Origin: Paralichthys olivaceus
Taxonomy: Eukaryota > Chordata > Actinopteri > Pleuronectiformes > Paralichthyidae
Length of the DNA: 64,000 nt
Assembly (NCBI RefSeq): GCF_024713975.1
Contig: NC_091116.1
Coordinates: 4,798,463 to 4,862,462 of the forward strand
Direction of reading: 5' to 3'
The notes under the pieces were generated by a model that was given only the letters and a program-made list of their open reading frames with translations, did not search any database and was not told the origin of the DNA. Below are positions 57,585 to 64,000 of the stretch, piece after piece. Position numbers and translations under genes: made by a program. Position 1 is the first letter of the stretch. The number at the start of each line of letters is the position of its first letter.

Positions 57585-60500
57585 TACACAATACAAATCT
57601 ATGAAATCAACACATATTGAACTTGTGTTACTTTGATATTGATGAAAATGAAAAGCTGATCATTATTCAAGTGGACGTACTTTAGTTAGTTTAGGACAAA
57701 AGAAGCGATCGAGTGTTTTACAAGAGAATTCCACACGCGCTCAGGTGTGGTTAGCTTGGGATAGCTAGCTTAGCTTAGCATCGACACGAGGAACTAATGA
57801 GACGAGTTTTGCTCGAAAACACGAGTGAACAATGAAAAATGTGCAGCGACACGTCAAACACACAGAAGATATAATAACTGTGTATAACTGTGTTGATATT
57901 TGAAACAGTATTCACCTCGTGAAGATCTACGGGCTCCCGATCCAAGCAGTTCCGCATCCAAGCGGAAGTACCGACTGGCAAACAGGAAGTGGAGGACTCT
58001 AATGGGATATATGGAGAAGGGGAACTTCGAATAGACCAAGTTACGTAGACTCGCGGGGGTGGAGTTTCTTTATCTAACTCAAACAATAAATATTGTAAAC
58101 AATTTCCAAACACTCGTGGGCACGACTGATTTAAAAAAAATGTATAGCACATCATATGATATGATAATAAAATATCACAATCTGTTTATTTAATTTATTT
58201 TTAAAAGTTATTCATCCCTCATGAGCACATCCATTGACAGGATGATATAAAGTTATTATAATTGATCTTCAGGGTTGTTACTACGCACACTTACTGCACT
58301 TGGGCTTTTTAATATAATTTGTATACCTTACTATACAATGATTGGGTTTTTTGCATTCTTTTGCCTTAATATACAATTCATCTTGATGATATTATATATA
58401 TATTATCAGAGAACTATGATGGGAAGAGGGCTGCATTGGACTGAATTATATATTTTCAGCCCCTGTGCCTAAGTACTGCTATATGTGTATACATTGTAGC
58501 TTAAAAGCATGTTTACCTTTTTTTTTGGTTTCTTCCGCACACACACACAATCTCACATTACTTAGCCGAAGCAATATCCTTTAACTGCCCATGTTGGTTT
58601 ATAGACTTGCTTGGTGAACTGAGCCAGCAGCAGGCAGCCTTGTGCCGTCCGTGCCATGTGGCGTGGCCTCAAATTCACCGTTTTCCTAATTAGGTGTCAG
58701 CAAGGATGACAGATGATGTCTCTTCTCTCCTCCTCAATGTGGACACCAATGTGCTGGGCCTTGGCAAGCAGGAAATCGAAGAGCGGAGGAAATGCGGGCA
58801 GCGTGACTGAGTCGCACGTTTTTCTTTACCTTCCATTAACAGACATATCAGTGGTGACGCATACACCAAAAAGTGCCACGGCCCCAAATATTACTGGATC
58901 AATCTGGTCTGCCGATATCTTTGGTTTTAGCAATATGATTCACACTGAGCCATTTATTTGTATCCTTCTATCGTGGTTATTTTGTGGACACCAGGTGTTC
59001 CCAGTGTGAACTCTGCAGGAACTATTCAACCCAGTTGTGAATTCCTGCTCAGAAAACAGACTTGACGTCAGAATAGGATGAAATTAGCTTCACTTCCACG
59101 AATAACTCTGAAAAGCTTGCATTTGAATTTGGGAGCCACATACATCACACTCCTGCACACAGGGATTATTTACTAACAATTAAACAGAAGGTTATTTCAC
59201 AAATGAGATGCACTCACACTCCGTGTTGTCATTGTAATGATTACTGATGCTGAAAAGATGGAGTTAATGATCATGATGATGACACTCATTAGTTATTGAG
59301 ATACCACGAGCTCAAAGGTTCATCGTGGGTATCGATTCATTTGTCAGTGCCTGAGAATTACTCGAGGGTTGTTCTTATTATAGCGATGGGTTTCTGGCTG
59401 TTTCTTCTTCTGTACTTTGTCCCCAGTGACGGCGGTTTACATTCAAAATAAATTGCATCCAACCAACAAGAAATATTTGTCATAAAGCTGTATCAGCAGA
59501 GTTTACTGAGCTCACCGGACTCCCGCCGTGTGGGCACTCAATGTGTTCGTTATGGACGAGAAAGTGCCACAGCAAAATTCACCGGTGGATTCATTGCGAT
59601 GTAGCCACCGCTGCAGATATGGACCGTGTCCGAAATCTGTCTTTTTCGTTCGCTCGCTAATCCCTGTGCAACAGATGCGATATCGCTCGCTCCATGGTGA
59701 GCGGTAAACTTTGAGGACAATAAACAGAGAGCAATAATATAATAATTATGGAGTGATTTCACACTTCCATAGTTGGTAAAAAACAATGTCTGGGCCCATC
59801 GGTTATCATCTGAAGATGAATTGGCCACTGGGGCAATGGTTCTAGTGGAGACAACAGATATCCAGGCCAAGACTGTGTCTTCCTTTCACTTCCTGTCTAC
59901 AGTCCGAGGTAAACGTTTAAAAAACATGAAACACCAAAAAGAGCGATATTTTATGTGCGTGTTTTGGTTATATGCATATGAATGGAGATAAATTAAATGG
60001 CAGACAGCAGATGTATTTCAGCCAATATGCTCCACTTCTTTTGCTCTACGCACCCACTGTTTACCTTCGGACCATTCTGTGTGGCATTTGCATTTTCCCC
60101 GTGTCTGTGGAGGTTCGAGGAGAACAGTTTCAATCTGAAAAGTGGAATGATACCTTCTCTTACGGCAAAATCAGGGAGAGATTGAGAAAAAATAACACCC
60201 GAGGAGCTCCCTACATTTTTCTTTCAACCTTTTTTCTGTCTCCTGCCCCACAGTGCAGCTCTTAAACCCTGCACTACCCTTCACTTTGCTCATCTGCAAT
60301 TTTCTCATCCACCTGAAAACAAGGCATGAATTTCAACTGTGACAATGCACTGTAAAGAATACAGTACTGCACAAAATGTATTTCAATGTGGACTAAACAT
60401 TCATTAATAGAAAATATGTTTTTTTTTTTATCAAGATACAATTATTATTCTCTGAGAAATCACATATAATGTTAAAATATTTCACAATATTGAATAATTT

Positions 60501-61152
60501 GATTTGCCCCTGATCTGAAACAGGACCACAATGTAATTGGATCCTCACTGACCCATATCCCTCCACCTCCACAGAAATCCATCTGGTAATTTTAACATAA
60601 TCCCTCAGTTAACACAGTTTATTTCTATAGTCACATTCTTTTTTATGGGTCTTAATCCTGTTTACGAACAAACAGACAGAGGGGTGACAACATAACTACC
60701 TTGGCAGAGGTAACTAAAGCAAAGTACCTCAAAACTTAAGTACAAAACACACAAGCTACTCCATATTGAATGCAGCGTGTGTATTTGATGGTGCGTTCCA
60801 CTTATTCCTGTCTTGATGTTTTTCACCCCATTTCATTTATCTGTCAACTTTAGGAAAAGGTACTTTGCCGTTTCAGATTAAAACAAACATTTAGCAACAA
60901 TTGAATCGATTAGGAATTATGACGACAGATACATTTGTTTTAGCATCAGAGAACTTTATTGACTGCTTTGTGCTGTTTTTTTGGTTTGATTCGATTCATG
61001 TGTCAGAATCTGCCTCTGTGGATAATAAATACACGTGTGTTTGAGTGTTAAACCTCTCACTCCCATCTTCTCCTCTTCCTCCTCGCAGACTTCAAGGTCA
61101 CCATGCGGCTATTTCCAGCTCGTCTTCGCTCTCATCCGTGTCGCAAAATGAC

Positions 61153-63222
61153 AATTCAATTCAATTCAATTTTATTTATATAGCGCCAATTCATAATTTA
61201 CATTATCTCAAGGCACTTTACATTTAAAGGTCAAGACCTTAAAACAATATTAACATAGAGAAACCCAACAGTTTCCACAATGAGCAAGCACAGGCGACTG
61301 TGGAGAGGAAAAACTCCCTCATTAACAGGGAGAAACCTCTGGCAGAATCAGGCTCAATGTGGGCGGTCATCTGCCTCAACCGGTTGGGGTGAGGAAAGAA
61401 AAGTAAGGGGGGAGGAAAGGAGAGATGGGTGGAAAGCGGGGGAGAGAAGAGAGAGATGAGGTGTGGAGAGAGAGACCGGGAACAATTTGGCACCATCAGT
61501 ATCAAGGCTGACTATAACAATAACTAAATAAATAATGATGACAATGGTGATGGTAGTCGTTGTTGTCCTGCAGTCCCGGTGCCGGAGTTATCTGAAACGA
61601 GATAGAGAGAAGAGCCAGAGGGACTATGGGAGGACAAAGTGACACTTTGACATGATGACATGTTCAAACTAATAAATAAATAAATAAACAGGTGTGGGGG
61701 GGCAGTCTAGACCTATAGCAGCACAACTAAGAGATGGTTCAAGACTCACCTGATGCAGCCCTAACTATAGGCTTTGTCAAAGAGGAAGTTTTTTAGTTTT
61801 ACTTTAAATGCTGGGACACTGTCTGCCTCCCCAACCCAGAGTGGGAGCTGGTTCCACAGGAGAGGAGCCTGATAGCTAAATGTTCTACCTCCTGCTCTAC
61901 TCTTACAGACTCTTGGAACCACTAGAGAGCCTGTGTTTTGGGAACGAATAAGGTGTTATCAGCTCTTTGATATATGAAGGGGCGTAATTGTTGAGGGCTT
62001 TAAAAGTGAGGAGCAGGATCTTGAATTCTATTCTAAATTTTACCGGGAGCCAATGTAAGGAAGCTAAGACAGGAGTGATATGATCTCTCCTTCTAGTTCC
62101 TGTCAGCACTCGTGCTGCAGCATTTTGGACCAACTGGAGACTTTTAACAGTCTTCATGGAGCATCCTGCTAATAGAGAGTTGCAGTAATCTAATCTAGAG
62201 GTTACAAACGCGTGGACTGGTTTTTCAGCATCCTGCTTAGACAGGATGTTTCTAATTTTGGTAATATTGCGCAGATGGAAGAAAGCCGTCCTAGACACTA
62301 GTTTAATATGGGGGTCAAATGACATGTCTTGGTCGAACAACACTCCAAGGTTCCACACAGTGGAGCTGGAAGCCAGACTGACACCATCCAAAGTGACTAT
62401 CTGGTCAGACAGTGTTTCTCTGAGATGTTTAGGGCCAATTACAACAACCTCAGTTTTGTCTGAGTTTAAAAGTAGAACATTTTGGGTCATGCAGGCCTTG
62501 GTATCTTTGAGACATTCCTGAAGTTGAAATAGGCGATTAGATTCATCATGCTTCATGGAAATATACAATTTGTTTAGACATAAATCTGGTGCTATGGTTT
62601 CAGGACCAGACAATGTATCAGTGTTATTCACTGGGAGGAGGTGGTGGATTTTATCCCTGATGGTTGTAATTTCATTAGTGAAGAAGCTCATGAAGTCATT
62701 GCTTCTCACATCTAGAGGAATAGATGGGTCAGTAGAGGTGTGACTTTCTGTCAGCCTGGCTACAGTGCTGAAGAGGAACCTGGGGTTGTTCCTATTTTCT
62801 TCTATTAGTAATGAATAATAAGAGGTTTGGGCATTTCTAAGTGCTTTTTTGTCATTTATAAGGCTATTCTTCCAGGCTAGGTGGAAGTCTTGGCGATTGG
62901 TGGAACGCCACTTCCTTTCTAGCTTCTGCGATGTCTGTTTTAGAACGCGCGTTTGGGAATTATACCACGGAGCTAATCTCCTCTGACTTAGTTTCTTCTT
63001 TTTTAATAGGGCGACTGCTTCAAGTGCTGTTTTTAGTGAGGCTGCAGTACTATTTACAAAGTTATCAACTAGTGTGGGAGTAAGGTTTTGATAATCTTCT
63101 TGTATTGTACTGAGACATGGCTGAGAGGGAAGTGAGGAGGGGAGCAGTTCTTTAAATTTGTGAACAGTTTTGTCGGATAAAAATCGACTGTAATAGAATT
63201 TCCGTCCAGAATTGACGTAATT
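61153..63222 (-). mobile_element. L2-clade LINE copy 3 (5'-truncated, internal deletion)
   Basis: The 3' tail is complete (GAATT-type repeats at 61153-61170, AGCGCC motif), like copy 1. The 5' junction to array sequence at 63222/63223 is the same AATTACG join. About 40 bp of the 3' UTR near 61700 are lost. Confidence 0.9.
61903..63222 (-). pseudogene. L2 ORF2 fragment lacking the RT core
   Basis: The frame passes from PDLCLNK directly to LYISMKHDE near 62570. The corresponding frame is 268 codons against 515 in copy 2, so 247 codons (741 bp) are deleted in frame. That removes motif A, VPQGS and the YADD site. The C-terminal frameshift of copy 2 ([14 protein letters not shown] end) is present too. 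No catalytic function is possible. Confidence 0.9.
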
Positions 63223-64000
63223 AAGAACAATGCAGACACTATCTTTTATTTATTTATTTATTTTTTATTAACACACTGCTATTATTTTGAAAACAACTCT
63301 ACATCTCACATGGAACAAGCTGCAATAGATCAACTACATTCAAACCATAACTGTTCAAATCTACTCTCAAATCCAGCAGTGACACAATCCAGGTGCTTCA
63401 ACAAACCTGTAACACATGACATGGTTTACAAACACACATTCATATAAAGTCTCTTTTGATTTAATGAACAAACACTGAACTGTACAACCACTTACCACTG
63501 TTGATCCTCAATAACACTGGTGGAACAGCTTAGAAGTTTCTTAGGTCCACATGAAGTACAACCTGGTAGACACAATAACACCTGAAACACATGAAGGAAA
63601 TGGAGTTATGGCTCACATGGAGGGACACACACCTAGTTAGCAAGTGCAGCAAGTTTACCCAATAGATTTTTGAGAAGAGAAAAGAATAGAAACATACTCA
63701 CCTGGGACTTTTCCTGGCTGAACAATCACCTTTCTATTGTGACAGAGGCATGACAAGACACAACCCTAACACAATTTCACCACTTTCAACAACAGTCATT
63801 GTGTTCAAAATAACAGCAGTGTGGAGTTCTATTACTCAAGTCAAACAGGTGGCCCTCATTTAAGGACCAAGGCAGCAAATGTTCTACATGCTAGTTCTAG
63901 TGCATTTGTCTGAAAATCACTGGAACATGGGTCATTGTTCACAACAACAGCATACTTTGATTCAAAAGTATCAAGACAACCAGAAAAGTACTAACCGCTC
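63223..64000 (-). repeat. Start of a further reverse array (short monomer, window edge)
   Basis: Array sequence follows L2 copy 3 with the same junction as at 34376. The monomer lacks segments 2-3 (CCTAGTTAGCAAGTGCAGC near 63632). It is cut by the window end inside its Tc1 half, which starts near 63797. Confidence 0.9.

Larger units (their letters stand above)
56447..61152 (-). other. Segment U, right copy (inverted relative to 24345-28907)
   Basis: The reverse complement of this block follows left U from GTCTGAAATTTAAATG and the TCTGTGTGTTTGACGTG-type sequences to the GTCATTTTGC end at 61153. Differences include a second copy of a 40-bp piece (TTAGACGACATACTAACC at 56513 and 56553), an (AT)n expansion, fewer minisatellite units and about 80 bp at 59478-59557 absent from the left copy. 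No gene was recognised. Confidence 0.85.

Overview
This is eukaryotic, intron-style, AT-rich DNA, most likely from a teleost (percomorph-like) fish. Three things suggest that. There are LINEs of the L2/Maui type, whose 3' tail ends in a GCGCTATATAAAT motif followed by GAATT-type repeats. There are Tc1/mariner relics. There is also a short TIR element of a kind I associate with percomorph genomes. No intact host gene was recognised, and nearly everything is repeat-derived. The ORFs inside the arrays are by-products of repetition.

Layout. (1) 1-21448: tandem array of ~1.7 kb monomers, 12 full plus one shortened, in forward orientation. Monomers fall into types A, B1 and B2 and form a three-monomer higher-order repeat (HOR) of about 5.09 kb. 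(2) 21449-24344: 5'-truncated L2 LINE, forward. (3) 24345-28907: single-copy-like segment U, with two 10-bp minisatellites and an L2 tail fragment. (4) 28921-30375: array fragments, forward. (5) 30376-31151: small palindrome with tRNA-like modules and a 23-bp minisatellite around a 100-N gap. (6) 31152-31710: array fragment, reverse. (7) 31711-34375: second L2 copy, reverse. (8) 34376-54321: second array, reverse, 13 monomers, built from a five-monomer HOR of 7904 bp present about twice. (9) 54322-56446: unrelated sequence with a MITE-like element. (10) 56447-61152: inverted copy of U. (11) 61153-63222: third L2 copy, reverse, lacking its RT core. (12) 63223-64000: start of another reverse array. 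The whole window is an imperfect giant inverted repeat whose inner symmetry point is at the N gap.

Monomer anatomy. Each full monomer has two halves. One is a decayed Tc1-like transposon (about 850-860 bp, ~26-bp TIRs). Its transposase remains keep the W-S-D-E and Q-Q-D-N-x-P-K-H blocks but are split over two frames. The other half (~830 bp), on the opposite strand, holds six exon-like segments bounded by AG and GT (50, 50, 49, 16, 86 and 38 bp). Their phases agree across all five introns and give one reading frame, broken by the same two stop codons in the copies checked. I read this as an unidentified split gene fragment that was already dead, or nearly so, when it was amplified together with the transposon. 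This ghost gene riding in a transposon-based satellite is the most unusual thing here.

How the parts relate. Shared breakpoints show that the L2 copies, U and the shortened monomer moved together as blocks by segmental and inverted duplication, not by separate retrotransposition. Hybrid monomers, mosaic tracts and differing HOR lengths in the two arrays point to unequal exchange and gene conversion. The palindrome around the gap could be real or could be an assembly join of two haplotypes or arms. The sequence alone cannot decide.
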